Of a DNA stretch of 64,000 nucleotides, positions 46,706-56,070 are shown piece after piece. Numbering within the stretch: position 1 is the stretch's first letter; each line of letters opens with the position of its first letter. The notes under the pieces were generated by a model that was not told the DNA's origin, did no database searches, and worked only from the letters and a program-made list of their open reading frames with translations. Source of the stretch: an uncultured Pelagibacteraceae bacterium (GTDB lineage: Bacteria > Pseudomonadota > Alphaproteobacteria > Pelagibacterales > Pelagibacteraceae); NCBI GenBank assembly GCA_902567765.1, contig CACFNI010000003.1:1-64000 (forward strand), read 5' to 3'. The position numbers and the translations under genes were made by a program.

Positions 46706-48106
46706 TTAATCCAATTTGACACCAATGTATCGTCTTTGGTTTTGATTGTTATAAATCGCAATTAAAATTGTCTTCTCATTTGTCTTCATCGCCTGATTGA
46801 CTATTCTTTGCAATTCTTTTATTGACCTAATTTTTTTCTTTTGCGCTTCAACTATTATATTATTTATATTGAGATAATTTATAGGGCTGTCTACATCAAT
46901 ACCAGTAATTACCAATCCTGTAGTGCCTTTTGGTAATTTTCTTTGCAGTATATCTTCTTTATTCAACAGTCTGACAGTTATTTTTAATTCCTCTATTTTT
47001 GAGAGTTTTGGTCCTTCTGCTGGTTTTGCAGTTTGGAAATCTTCTGATGTCTCTAATCTTCCTAATTTAATATCCTTAATAATTTCTCTTTGGTTTCTCC
47101 AAATTTTAACTTTTACAACTTTGCCCACTTCTGTTTGTGCTACTATTTTTGGTAGCTCTCGCATCTCTTTTATTAAAGTCCCATTAAACTCTAAAATAAT
47201 ATCACCTGCTTTTATTCCAGCCTTATCTGATGGGCTGTTTTTAGCAACGCTAGCAACAAGTGCACCTCGAGGTTTATCTAATTTTTCTAGGTCTGCAATT
47301 TCTTGTGATACATCTTGAATTCTTACTCCAAGCCAACCTCTTTTTGTTTCTCCAAACTCAATTAACTGATTAATAACTATTTTCGCACTGTTCGAAGGAA
47401 TTGAAAAACCAATTCCAATAGATCCGGCTTGTCCTAATATTGCTGTATTAATTCCTATTACATTTCCATCCATATCAAAAAGAGGTCCGCCAGAGTTTCC
47501 TACATTTATAGACGCATCGGTCTGAATATAATCCTCATATCTTGATAAACCGATAGATCTGTTACGAGCAGATATAATACCTGAAGTAACTGTTCCACCT
47601 AATCCAAATGGATTTCCAATTGCTATAACCCAATCACCTATTCTTGCTTTGTCAGAGTCGCCGAATTTTACTGGTTTAAATTTTTCCTTAGACTGTATTT
47701 CGAGAACCGCAATATCTGATAATGGATCAGCACCTATGACTTTCGCTTTGTATTCTTGTTCTCCATTAACTCTAACTATAATATCTTCTGCTCCTTGGAT
47801 TACATGATTATTTGTAACAACAATACCTTTTGCATCAATAATGAAACCTGATCCAAGAGCGCTTGCTTTTCTTTCTTGTGGAGTTCCAAAGTCCTTAAAT
47901 AGGTCCTCAAATGGCGAACCGGGAGGAAATTGAAAAGGAAAAGGATTTGCGCTTGTAACGACTGTTTGTGTAGTTGAAATATTTACAACCGAAGGCATTA
48001 ATTTTTCTGCTAAATCTGCAAAAGATGCCGGGGCATCCTTGCTTAATGCAAAAACACTATAATTAATGAAAAAAATTGAGAGTAATATTAATTTTATTTT
48101 TTTCAT
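46706..48106 (-). CDS. degP: Do-type periplasmic serine protease (DegP/DegQ family)
   Basis: 466 residues. Signal peptide, trypsin-like domain with the triad in TNNHVIQGAED (His), DIAVLEI (Asp) and GNSGGPLFDMDG (Ser), then two PDZ domains (GWLGVRIQDVS; TGLVITGIDVDSPINYL). It degrades or refolds misfolded envelope proteins. It sits between the hfl genes and miaA, as in many alphaproteobacteria. Confidence 0.95.
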   Translation of the reverse strand: MKKIKLILLSIFFINYSVFALSKDAPASFADLAEKLMPSVVNISTTQTVVTSANPFPFQFPPGSPFEDLFKDFGTPQERKASALGSGFIIDAKGIVVTNNHVIQGAEDIIVRVNGEQEYKAKVIGADPLSDIAVLEIQSKEKFKPVKFGDSDKARIGDWVIAIGNPFGLGGTVTSGIISARNRSIGLSRYEDYIQTDASINVGNSGGPLFDMDGNVIGINTAILGQAGSIGIGFSIPSNSAKIVINQLIEFGETKRGWLGVRIQDVSQEIADLEKLDKPRGALVASVAKNSPSDKAGIKAGDIILEFNGTLIKEMRELPKIVAQTEVGKVVKVKIWRNQREIIKDIKLGRLETSEDFQTAKPAEGPKLSKIEELKITVRLLNKEDILQRKLPKGTTGLVITGIDVDSPINYLNINNIIVEAQKKKIRSIKELQRIVNQAMKTNEKTILIAIYNNQNQRRYIGVKLD

Positions 48107-48107
48107 A

Positions 48108-48293
48108 TTAGTTTTTAATATACCAAATAATTATAAATCCAATTAAAGCAAAAATTAATCCACCTGTTCTTAGTTGTGAGTCTTTAATCATTTCCAATTT
48201 CTTTAACATATTTTTCATTTTTGCTGGAAATATGGCATATAAAATTCCTTCAATAAAAAGAAAAAGTCCAAAAGCTATAATAAGCTCTTTCAT
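48108..48293 (-). CDS. DUF2065 (YjeT-like) small membrane protein
   Basis: 61 residues with two membrane helices (LIIAFGLFLFIEGILYAIFP and RTGGLIFALIGFIIIWYI) and the conserved LRTGGL turn of DUF2065. It sits between hflC and the Do-protease, a conserved place for this family near hflKC. Function unknown. Confidence 0.85.
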   Translation of the reverse strand: MKELIIAFGLFLFIEGILYAIFPAKMKNMLKKLEMIKDSQLRTGGLIFALIGFIIIWYIKN

Positions 48294-48304
48294 TGATGAG
48301 TTAT

Positions 48305-49180
48305 TTATTGAGCTGTTTTCTTCTGCTCTATATTTCCAAAAAATTTAAAAAATTCACTATCTGGAGACAATATTAAAGAAGTATCACCACCTATTAATGC
48401 TTTTTCATATGCTTGCATTGCTCTATAAAAGGCAAAGAAATCTGGGTCTCTTCCGAAGGCAGTAGCAAAAATTTTATTTCTCAAGCCATCACCTTCACCT
48501 TTCATAATTTCAGAATTTTTATTTGCCTCAGCTAAGATTACTGCAACTTCTTTATCTGCAGTTGATGTTATTGTAACTGCCATTTCTGCACCTTTTGCTC
48601 TAAATTCTTTTGCTTCTCTTTCTCGCTCTGTCTGCATTCTTCTATATATTGCTTCACTGTTTGCAGGTGGTAAATCAGCTCTTTTAATTCTAACATCTAC
48701 AATTTTAATACCAAATTTCTCAGCTTCGTTATTTACGCCCTCTTGTATCAAAGACATCTGTTTTGTACGATCTTCTGATAATAAAGTTTGTAACCTTTGA
48801 GTTCCGAGAACATTTCTTATTCTTGAGTTTATAATTGTTGAAAGTCTTGATCTAGCAACTCTCTCATTTCCAACAGAAATATAAAACTTTAGAGGATCAA
48901 CAATTTGGAATCTTGCGAATGCATCTACAATTAATCTTTTTTGGTCAGAAGCAATTACTTCCTCTGGTGGAGTATCTAAGTTTAAAATTCTTTTATCTAA
49001 AAATACTACGTTTTGTATGAAAGGAATTTTGAAGTTTAAACCAGGTTTCAAAATAATTCTCTTTGGATCACCAAATTGAAGAACAATTGCTTGATTAATT
49101 TCTTTAACAATAAAAATAGAGAAAAAAGAAACTACTGCTATTACTAAAATGACCGGTAATATAAATTTTCCTGCTTTCAT
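48305..49180 (-). CDS. hflC: FtsH-modulating SPFH protein HflC
   Basis: 291 residues. One N-terminal membrane helix, then an SPFH/band 7 domain (NQAIVLQFGDPKRIILKPGL; VDAFARFQIVDPLKFYISVG) and a C-terminal coiled region (RMQTEREREAKEFRAKGAE). With HflK it forms a large cage around FtsH in the inner membrane. It overlaps hflK by one base. Confidence 0.96.
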   Translation of the reverse strand: MKAGKFILPVILVIAVVSFFSIFIVKEINQAIVLQFGDPKRIILKPGLNFKIPFIQNVVFLDKRILNLDTPPEEVIASDQKRLIVDAFARFQIVDPLKFYISVGNERVARSRLSTIINSRIRNVLGTQRLQTLLSEDRTKQMSLIQEGVNNEAEKFGIKIVDVRIKRADLPPANSEAIYRRMQTEREREAKEFRAKGAEMAVTITSTADKEVAVILAEANKNSEIMKGEGDGLRNKIFATAFGRDPDFFAFYRAMQAYEKALIGGDTSLILSPDSEFFKFFGNIEQKKTAQ

Positions 49181-50277
49181 TAGTTTACTTTCTTTTTTGT
49201 TAATTCAGGTAATGGCAAGTAAGGAACTACTCCTGAACCTGAATTTTTATCAATAATAACTTTGTCTATATCTGCAAGAACTTTTTCCATTGTTTCTAAG
49301 TACATTCTTTCTTGAGTAACTTCTTTTGCTTTGGCGTATTCATTATATATAGCTACAAATCTACTTGCTTCACCTTCTGCTCTTGCAACAACTTCTTTTT
49401 TATATGCCTCAGCAGCTTGCAAAATTTTTGCAGCTTCCCCTCTTGCTCTTGGAATTACATCATTTGCATAAGCTTCGGCTTCGTTTTTAGATCTTTCCAT
49501 ATCTGCTCTTGCAGCTTGTACATCTCTAAACGCATCAATAACTTGATCTGGCGGGTCGGCTTTTTGAGTTTGAACTTGAGTAATTTGAATACCACTATTG
49601 TACTCATCTAAAATATTTTGAATAATTTCTTGAGTATCTATCTCTATTTTTGATCTTCCTTCGGTTAAAATTGGCTGAATATCACTTCTTGCAATAACTT
49701 CTCTCATCGCAGTTTCTGCAGCAGCTTTTACGGTTCCTTGTGGATCTTGAATTTTAAATAAAAAATTTCCTGCATCTTTAATAACCCAAAAAACGGAGAA
49801 ATCTATGTTAACTATATTTTCATCTCCGGTTAACATTAAGCTTTCTTCTGGAACATCAGCAACACCACCAGATGTAAAACCGCTGTCTCTCTCTGATCTA
49901 AATCCAATATCCATTCTATTTACTTTTGTAACTTTAGGAGTTTGAACGCTCTCAATTGGAAAAGGTATATGATAATTTAGTCCAGGCTGGGTAGTCTTTA
50001 CAAATTTTCCAAATCTTAAAACAACACCCTGTTCATCTGGTAACACTCTATATAAGCCACTTGCAATCCAAATCAATGCAAGTATTACGGCTCCAACAAT
50101 TAATGTTTTTGCATTTCCAGAACCACCACCGGGTAAAATTTTATTTATACCGTCCTGAACTTTTCTAATTATTTCCTCGATATCTGGGGGTCTTGGACCT
50201 CTACCCGATCCATTGCCACCTCCTCCTGGAGGTGATCCCCAAGGACTTCCACCTCTACCTTTAAAGTCGTCAACCAT
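49180..50277 (-). CDS. hflK: FtsH-modulating SPFH protein HflK
   Basis: 365 residues. A glycine-rich cytoplasmic N-terminus (GGSPWGSPPGGGGNGSGRG), one membrane helix (TLIVGAVILALIWIASGLYR) and an SPFH domain (EQGVVLRFGKFVKTTQPGLN). Partner of HflC. It diverges from mrp, with start codons only about 13 bp apart if the nearest mrp ATG is used, so the promoters must overlap the coding ends. Confidence 0.96.
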   Translation of the reverse strand: MVDDFKGRGGSPWGSPPGGGGNGSGRGPRPPDIEEIIRKVQDGINKILPGGGSGNAKTLIVGAVILALIWIASGLYRVLPDEQGVVLRFGKFVKTTQPGLNYHIPFPIESVQTPKVTKVNRMDIGFRSERDSGFTSGGVADVPEESLMLTGDENIVNIDFSVFWVIKDAGNFLFKIQDPQGTVKAAAETAMREVIARSDIQPILTEGRSKIEIDTQEIIQNILDEYNSGIQITQVQTQKADPPDQVIDAFRDVQAARADMERSKNEAEAYANDVIPRARGEAAKILQAAEAYKKEVVARAEGEASRFVAIYNEYAKAKEVTQERMYLETMEKVLADIDKVIIDKNSGSGVVPYLPLPELTKKKVN

Positions 50278-50290
50278 GCCAATCTATATA

Positions 50291-51157
50291 ATGTCTTTAA
50301 TGAGAAAAACAAGCTATGATGCTGATATGCCAAAAGAAAAACCTGAATTAAGTGACGCAATGAGGAAAAAAATTCAAGGAAAAACCTTTGAAAAAAACCC
50401 TATTAAAGGAACAAAGTTTACTATCGCTATTTCTAGTGCAAAAGGAGGTGTTGGAAAATCAACTTTTGCTACAAACATGGCTTTAGCTTTATCAAAATCA
50501 GGTTGTAAAGTTGGTCTTTTAGATGCAGATATTTACGGACCATCTTTACCAAAATTATTTTCAATAAATGAAAAACCCAAAAGTGATAATCAAAATTTAA
50601 TTCCAGTTATGAAATACGGAATACAATGTATGTCCATAGGTTTTTTAACAGAAGAACAAACGCCAATGATTTGGCGTGGACCAATGGTTACAAGTGCAAT
50701 AAAAACATTTACCCAAAAAGTTGATTGGAAGGATTTAGATTTTATTATAGTTGATATGCCACCAGGTACTGGAGATACTCAGTTGACGTTTTCTCAAGAA
50801 ATTAAAATGGATGGGGTTATAATTGTTTCAACACCGCAAGAAATTGCACTGCAAGATGTAAAGAGAGGTATAAGAATGTTTGATAAGCTCGGTGTTAAAA
50901 TAATCGGTCTTGTAGATAATATGAGCTATTTCAAAGGTGATGATGGAAAAAAATATCCTATTTTTGGAGAGGGTGGAGTTCAAAAAACAGCAGAAGAGTT
51001 TAATAAAGAATTTCTAGGAGAGATACCTATTGATCCAGATGTCGGTAAACAAGGTGATTTAGGAAAACCAATAGTTGAAAGTAATCCAGAAAACGAAATA
51101 TCAAAAATTTATTTTAACTTAGCTAATAAAATTAAATCTGTTTTTTTTAACAATTAA
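50291..51157 (+). CDS. mrp: Iron-sulfur cluster carrier Mrp/ApbC
   Basis: P-loop ATPase with the deviant Walker A SSAKGGVGKSTFATNMAL, DADIYGPSLPKLF and the metal-site region. The track start at 50213 lies inside hflK; ATGs at 50291, 50300 and 50327 (MPKEKPELSD) are the real choices, and 50291 is given here with reservation. About 288 residues. The N-terminal DUF59 domain found in many Mrp proteins is absent. It overlaps the convergent autotransporter gene by 4 bp. Confidence 0.93.
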   Translation: MSLMRKTSYDADMPKEKPELSDAMRKKIQGKTFEKNPIKGTKFTIAISSAKGGVGKSTFATNMALALSKSGCKVGLLDADIYGPSLPKLFSINEKPKSDNQNLIPVMKYGIQCMSIGFLTEEQTPMIWRGPMVTSAIKTFTQKVDWKDLDFIIVDMPPGTGDTQLTFSQEIKMDGVIIVSTPQEIALQDVKRGIRMFDKLGVKIIGLVDNMSYFKGDDGKKYPIFGEGGVQKTAEEFNKEFLGEIPIDPDVGKQGDLGKPIVESNPENEISKIYFNLANKIKSVFFNN

Positions 51158-53271
51158 TTTAAATTTGAAATTTGAATATATATCCCATAATCAGGATCAT
51201 CTTTAAAAAAATCATAATGACTATCTACATCAAGATTTAAACTTTTAAATTTTCTGTTGTGGGATAACTCTGCTGAAGTATCTTTTAGTGACATAGAATA
51301 AAGTGATCTTTGAGAATTTTTATAATCTAAAGCAATAACAAAACTGTCATTCTTATTATCTTTAGCTTGATCTCTAGTATATTTGGTCATTAAAGTTAAA
51401 CCATTTTCTGATACAAAATCAAATCCAATACCACTTATAAAATTATGAGTAGAATTATTTATATTTTTAAGGGTAAATTCTTCTCCATTAGATCTGTAGG
51501 AGAATGTTTGTTGAGAAGATGGACTCATATCAGCATAATACTCAAAATCAAAATATGGAATAAAAGTACCGATTTTAAAGTCATAAGTATTATCTAAACT
51601 TGTTCCTAAAGAAGACGTAAAATTTCCAATATATTGATCATTAAATTCTAAATTTAATCCTTCGGCACCTGTCTCCTCATAAGCTCCTAGGTGTGTAATT
51701 CCATAATTGATTTTTAATTTAGGAGTAAAGTTTAATCGATTTTTTGAAAATGTATCTCTTAAACTTAAAGATCCATATAATTGTTCACCATATCTGTCAC
51801 CATCTGTTGAAGTAGAACCACTATTATTAATCAAATTAGAATTTAAAAAACTTAAACCTAATAAATGATCAACAAATCTTTGCTCTCCTCTTGGTCTACT
51901 TTCATAAAAGGTTAAACCAAATGAACTCATATCTAAAGCACTTCCTAAATCTCCTACATCAACATCATCAGCACCAAATCTTAATGCAATACCTCTCATA
52001 ATATCATCTTCACCTTTTTTATCTGCTCCAAGAGTAATTCCAGAAGTTTTAATATCTTTAAATGAAGAAGTAGCAGAGTCTCCTGTTCTCCCAATACTGA
52101 TGCTACCTTCACTCCAAAAAGACCACATTGAATTTTGATAGTTTGACTCATTAGAATTATCATTAGAAAAATAAAGAGGAATTAAGCTGCTTGAAAGAGC
52201 ATTAAGCATTTCATTATTAAACTGAAACTTAATATTTTGATTTGTTAAGTTTACTCTTCCACTATTTCGTCTAAGCCATTCCATACGATTTAATACAGGG
52301 TACGTCGTGTGCTGTATTAACTTTTTTGTTCCTTCAGATTGAGACTCAACAGATGCAACATCATCTTTATTTGCTGTCGGATCAATACATTTAACCACTC
52401 CAAAACCACACGTTAAATCATATTGAAAGACACCTCGAGCCGCACTATTTTTCCAATCCGCAACAATCATTTTAGAACCATCTGAACTAAAAGTAATAGC
52501 TCCTAGCTCTACAACGTCAGTCACAATGTGCTCTCCATCATAAGTTACATTTGCGGACAAATCGAATGGATTTGATAAACTAAATGCTAGAATAGTGTCT
52601 TCTTTATTTCCAGTTATAAACATTTTTGTTCCATCAGAGCTGAATTCTAATCCTTGTGCAAAATCTTCAATTGAATTCAAATCACTATTGTGACCTACAT
52701 ACTCTGTTACTAAAGTTGGATTTGATAAATCAAACGAACTTGCAAGTGAATATTCTTTGATTGAATGTTTTTCATTATTTCCGTCTTGATCAAAAATGAA
52801 AATCTTGCTGCCATCATTACTAAATGAAAATGACCTCATCTCCATTCCACCTCCAAAATCTTGTGGACTTCCAGCTACTAATGAACAATTAGAAATATCG
52901 TAAGCTGTGGTTAATGAATATTTGTCTATAGTCTCTGTGGTCGCTGTATCAAGTACAAATATTGCAGTTCCATCAGAATTAAATCTGAACATTAATGCAT
53001 CATTCTCACCTGTCAGGTCACATGTTTTTGATGAATACGTTGCTGAAGTAACAGTAAAAGGTGTTGTCAAATTATACATATAGATTTTATTTTGTACTGT
53101 GCCGGTGCTGTACATTTTAGTTCCATCAGGGTTAAATAAAACACCAGTTGGTTGCCTCTGTTCACCGGTACCCCAGTTTTTTTGTCCAACTAAAGAGGAG
53201 ACTGCCCCAAAAGCATTAATATTTATAAATAGGAAAATTATTATGAAAGCTATTTTCTTTATAATTTTCAT
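51154..53271 (-). CDS. Autotransporter-like protein with propeller passenger
   Basis: 705 residues. The signal peptide ends near NAFGA. Residues of about 30-290 repeat the blade pattern 'F(N/S)SDGTKMF..' (GVLFNPDGTKMYSTG, LEFSSDGTKMFITG, AITFSSDGSKMIVAD), a seven- or eight-bladed propeller. From about residue 380 an autotransporter beta-domain follows (MWSFWSEGSISIGRTGD; FTPKLKINYGITHLGAY) to the end, QISNLN. It would display the propeller on the cell surface; the ligand is unknown. It is convergent with mrp and lies 25 bp downstream of thyX on the same strand. Confidence 0.82.
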   Translation of the reverse strand: MKIIKKIAFIIIFLFININAFGAVSSLVGQKNWGTGEQRQPTGVLFNPDGTKMYSTGTVQNKIYMYNLTTPFTVTSATYSSKTCDLTGENDALMFRFNSDGTAIFVLDTATTETIDKYSLTTAYDISNCSLVAGSPQDFGGGMEMRSFSFSNDGSKIFIFDQDGNNEKHSIKEYSLASSFDLSNPTLVTEYVGHNSDLNSIEDFAQGLEFSSDGTKMFITGNKEDTILAFSLSNPFDLSANVTYDGEHIVTDVVELGAITFSSDGSKMIVADWKNSAARGVFQYDLTCGFGVVKCIDPTANKDDVASVESQSEGTKKLIQHTTYPVLNRMEWLRRNSGRVNLTNQNIKFQFNNEMLNALSSSLIPLYFSNDNSNESNYQNSMWSFWSEGSISIGRTGDSATSSFKDIKTSGITLGADKKGEDDIMRGIALRFGADDVDVGDLGSALDMSSFGLTFYESRPRGEQRFVDHLLGLSFLNSNLINNSGSTSTDGDRYGEQLYGSLSLRDTFSKNRLNFTPKLKINYGITHLGAYEETGAEGLNLEFNDQYIGNFTSSLGTSLDNTYDFKIGTFIPYFDFEYYADMSPSSQQTFSYRSNGEEFTLKNINNSTHNFISGIGFDFVSENGLTLMTKYTRDQAKDNKNDSFVIALDYKNSQRSLYSMSLKDTSAELSHNRKFKSLNLDVDSHYDFFKDDPDYGIYIQISNLN

Positions 53272-53296
53272 TTGTTGCTTTAGTTTTTTTTGGGGA

Positions 53297-54244
53297 CTAT
53301 ATCAATTTATCTTTTAGTTCCAAAGCTAACATAAGCTCATTCCACTCTCTTTTTGAAAGCCCTGATTGCTCAATATCTACTTTTTCGCCACTAATTAGCT
53401 TTTGAATGACTTTCTTACCTTTAGAGGAAACTTCCGTACCACCAACTCTATAATCCATAAATGCCTCATAAGTGATTGGAACCCATTTTTTTACTGTATC
53501 CAACATTGCATCAGCGTATGCTCTTATTTCATATTGTGCATGACTGTCTGCTCTTAGTCTTAAAAAATTCATTAAATTTAATAAATCAGTTTTCCAGTAC
53601 CATTGAGTATAAGTATTTAAAGTTAAATTCATTCTTGCAAGTTCTCTGGCTAATCCTTTTTTATTTTCATCAATAGTTGTTCCATCAAATCTTTGATTAA
53701 GCATCTCTTCATAATTTTTGTATGTACGTTCGGCATCATTCTTTAATAATTCCAAAACTTGTTTTGCTTGTTCTCCTTCAATTACTTCTCCTCTTCCCTG
53801 CCTGTTGCTTTGGGACTGTGCAGCTAAGTTTTCAGATGATGGTAAATAAAATTCTTTATCTAAAATTGAGTACCGAGCTGAATATTCATTAACATTTGCA
53901 GTTCTATGTCTTATCCATTGTCGTGCAATAAAAATAGGAAGCTTAACGTGATATTTGATTTCACACATTTCAAATGGAGTGCTGTGCCAATGACGCATTA
54001 AGTATTTTATAAGCCCACTATCTGTCGAAACTTTTTTTGTTCCTTTTCCATAAGAGACTCTTGCGGCTTGTACTATCGATGTATCGTCTCCCATATAATC
54101 TACAACCCTTATGAATCCATGATCAAGTATAGGAATTGCTTCATACAGAATCTTCTCTAATTCGGGAGCAGTAACTCTTTTTGTACTATTTGATTGTGAC
54201 TGTTGATCTTTTATTTCTTGAGCCTGTTCTTTTGTTAATTTCAT
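53297..54244 (-). CDS. thyX: Flavin-dependent thymidylate synthase ThyX
   Basis: The ATG at 54244 ([15 protein letters not shown]) is preferred over the track start at 54322, whose extra 26 residues are AT-rich leader. About 315 residues. ThyX signature [18 protein letters not shown] (RHRxxxxNExSxRY) and [20 protein letters not shown]. It makes dTMP from dUMP using FAD and methylene-tetrahydrofolate. Alphaproteobacteria of this kind commonly have ThyX instead of ThyA. Confidence 0.96.
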   Translation of the reverse strand: MKLTKEQAQEIKDQQSQSNSTKRVTAPELEKILYEAIPILDHGFIRVVDYMGDDTSIVQAARVSYGKGTKKVSTDSGLIKYLMRHWHSTPFEMCEIKYHVKLPIFIARQWIRHRTANVNEYSARYSILDKEFYLPSSENLAAQSQSNRQGRGEVIEGEQAKQVLELLKNDAERTYKNYEEMLNQRFDGTTIDENKKGLARELARMNLTLNTYTQWYWKTDLLNLMNFLRLRADSHAQYEIRAYADAMLDTVKKWVPITYEAFMDYRVGGTEVSSKGKKVIQKLISGEKVDIEQSGLSKREWNELMLALELKDKLI

Positions 54245-54376
54245 GAATTTTAAAATTTTATTGTAAGTATTTATATTAATAGGATTCTTTTTCCAACAAA
54301 GAGAAAAAGTAATCTTATACAAATCATTACAACTTATAAGATACGATCGGGCTGGTGATTTTCTTTATAGATGAAA

Positions 54377-55351
54377 TTATTTAAATAATTTTAAGTTATT
54401 TTTATACCAATCTATAGTAACTTCTAAGGCCTTGCCTAGAGTCCATAAAGGTTTCCACCCAAGTTCTCTATTTATTTTACTATAATTTAATTTTTGCCTT
54501 TTTATCTCTATTCTAGTGGTGTTGTCTAAAATTTTGGGTTTTAAAGCATTATTTTTAATTTTTTGAACAATAAGTTTCACAAGTTGTAAAACTGTCAGAT
54601 TTTCTTTTGATCCTAAATTATAAATGTATAGTTTCTTTTTTTTTTTAAGCATTTCTTTCATTAATAAAACATAAGCTCTAGAAACATCATCAACGTATAT
54701 ATAATCCCTAATTAACTTTCCATTAGATCTCAAAACAGACTTTTTATTTTTTAATGATGATATAATCACATGCGGCACTAATCTATTCATGTTATAATCA
54801 CCTGGTCCATAAATATTTCCAGACCTAATAATTCCTACTCTCAAACCATAAGTTTTTACATAACTTTGACATACAAGATCAGATGCTGATTTAGATACAT
54901 CATAAGGAAAATCTCCCTTTAATTGATGATCTTCAAAATATTCTTTTTCTTTCAGTTCTCCATAAGCTTTATCAGAGGAGCTATATATGAAAACTATATT
55001 CTTATTTAAATTTCTTATAGCCTCCAAAATATTAATTGTTCCATCTATATTGCATTCGAAAGTTTCTATGGGACTTTTATAAGCATCAATTACTTGAGTC
55101 ACTGCGCCAAGATGGAAAACAGTTCCAATCTTTTTATTTTTCATTAACTTAAATAATGCTTTATATTTTTTAAAGTCTCCTCTAATGACCTTCAGGTTTT
55201 TGCTTTTTAATTTAAGGGTTGAAATTTTTTTTTTGTTACTGCTCCTATCTAACAAAAATACTTTATTTTTTTTATCTAATAATAATTGTTTAATTACGGA
55301 TCTACCTAATATTCCAAAACCCCCAGTGACTAGTATATTTTTTATATTCAT
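54377..55351 (-). CDS. NAD-dependent sugar dehydratase, RfbG-like (CDP-glucose 4,6-dehydratase)
   Basis: 324-residue extended SDR. NAD motif TGGFGILG; catalytic triad region SSSDKAYGE with YDVSK (Tyr/Lys). The blocks PYDVSKSASDLVCQSYVKTY and IRSGNIYGPGDYNMNRLVPH resemble CDP-glucose 4,6-dehydratases (SDK, PYSxSK, RxGNVxGxGDW). With the RfbF- and RfbH-like genes of the same operon it would convert CDP-glucose to CDP-4-keto-6-deoxyglucose. UDP-glucose/GalE-type epimerases are the alternative. Last gene of the operon; one-base overlap with the GT2. Confidence 0.75.
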   Translation of the reverse strand: MNIKNILVTGGFGILGRSVIKQLLLDKKNKVFLLDRSSNKKKISTLKLKSKNLKVIRGDFKKYKALFKLMKNKKIGTVFHLGAVTQVIDAYKSPIETFECNIDGTINILEAIRNLNKNIVFIYSSSDKAYGELKEKEYFEDHQLKGDFPYDVSKSASDLVCQSYVKTYGLRVGIIRSGNIYGPGDYNMNRLVPHVIISSLKNKKSVLRSNGKLIRDYIYVDDVSRAYVLLMKEMLKKKKKLYIYNLGSKENLTVLQLVKLIVQKIKNNALKPKILDNTTRIEIKRQKLNYSKINRELGWKPLWTLGKALEVTIDWYKNNLKLFK

Positions 55352-56070
55352 TAAGAAAAATAACTTGTTAAAATTGCTTTGAAAATCATACTTCCATCTT
55401 TTAAAGCCCTAAGCTTTTTTCCTTCTTTAAATGATCTTGGATAATATTCAACTTTATATTCTTTGATTAAATGACTTAGTTTAGCGAATTTGCATAATAC
55501 CTCAAATTCAAAATCAAAACCATTAGTGCTGATTTTTAATTTATCGTATATTTCTCTCTTAAAAATCTTTGTAGCACAGGCCGAATCTGAAAGGTTTATC
55601 TTGTAAAGTAAATTTATTAGCTTTGTGAGAACAATCACACCATATAAGTTTTTTTTATATATAAATCTGTTATTTTCCCCAAATCTACTACCACATAAAA
55701 AATCAATTTTTTTGTCGCTTTCAATTATTTTGTGACCTTTTATTAAATCTTCAATTAAATATTCATCTAAATCAAAAATAATAATATATTTATTAGTAGA
55801 GCTAGATATCGCTTTCTTAATAGAACCGCCCTTTCCAAGATTCTTTTCATTATATATAAATTTTAAATTCTTATGTTGTTCTAGCTCTAATTTTTTTAAA
55901 ATTTCTGTTGTTCCATCATTAGAACAGTTATCACAAAAAATTACTTCATTTTTGAAAGGGAGGTTTTTTAAAGCTTCGAGGAAAGAACCAATTTTTTTCT
56001 CTAATAATGGTTTCTCATTATAATAACAACATACTATTGAGTATGAAATTTCATCCATTAAATTTATCAA
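55351..56070 (-). CDS. GT2 glycosyltransferase, DPM1-like
   Basis: 239 residues of GT-A fold. SIVCCYYNEKPLLEKKIGSF, FCDNCSNDGTTEILKK, NLGKGGSIKKAI and a metal-binding FDLDEYL motif mark a soluble polyprenyl-phosphate glycosyltransferase-like family. The ATG at 56058 (MDEISYS) may be the true start. It overlaps the RfbH-like gene by up to 20 bp. Sugar and acceptor are unknown. Confidence 0.85.
   Translation of the reverse strand: MINLMDEISYSIVCCYYNEKPLLEKKIGSFLEALKNLPFKNEVIFCDNCSNDGTTEILKKLELEQHKNLKFIYNEKNLGKGGSIKKAISSSTNKYIIIFDLDEYLIEDLIKGHKIIESDKKIDFLCGSRFGENNRFIYKKNLYGVIVLTKLINLLYKINLSDSACATKIFKREIYDKLKISTNGFDFEFEVLCKFAKLSHLIKEYKVEYYPRSFKEGKKLRALKDGSMIFKAILTSYFS

Noticed and set aside
50213-50290. 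N-terminal extension of Mrp (proline-rich)
   Set aside because: It is the antisense of the glycine-rich hflK N-terminus and lies upstream of several better ATGs.
53099-53317. 72-residue plus-strand ORF overlapping the autotransporter start
   Set aside because: Antisense to the signal peptide region. Its hydrophobic end arises from A/T-rich intergenic DNA.
54245-54322. N-terminal extension of ThyX
   Set aside because: The 26 extra residues look like translated AT-rich leader, and the internal ATG gives a normal ThyX.
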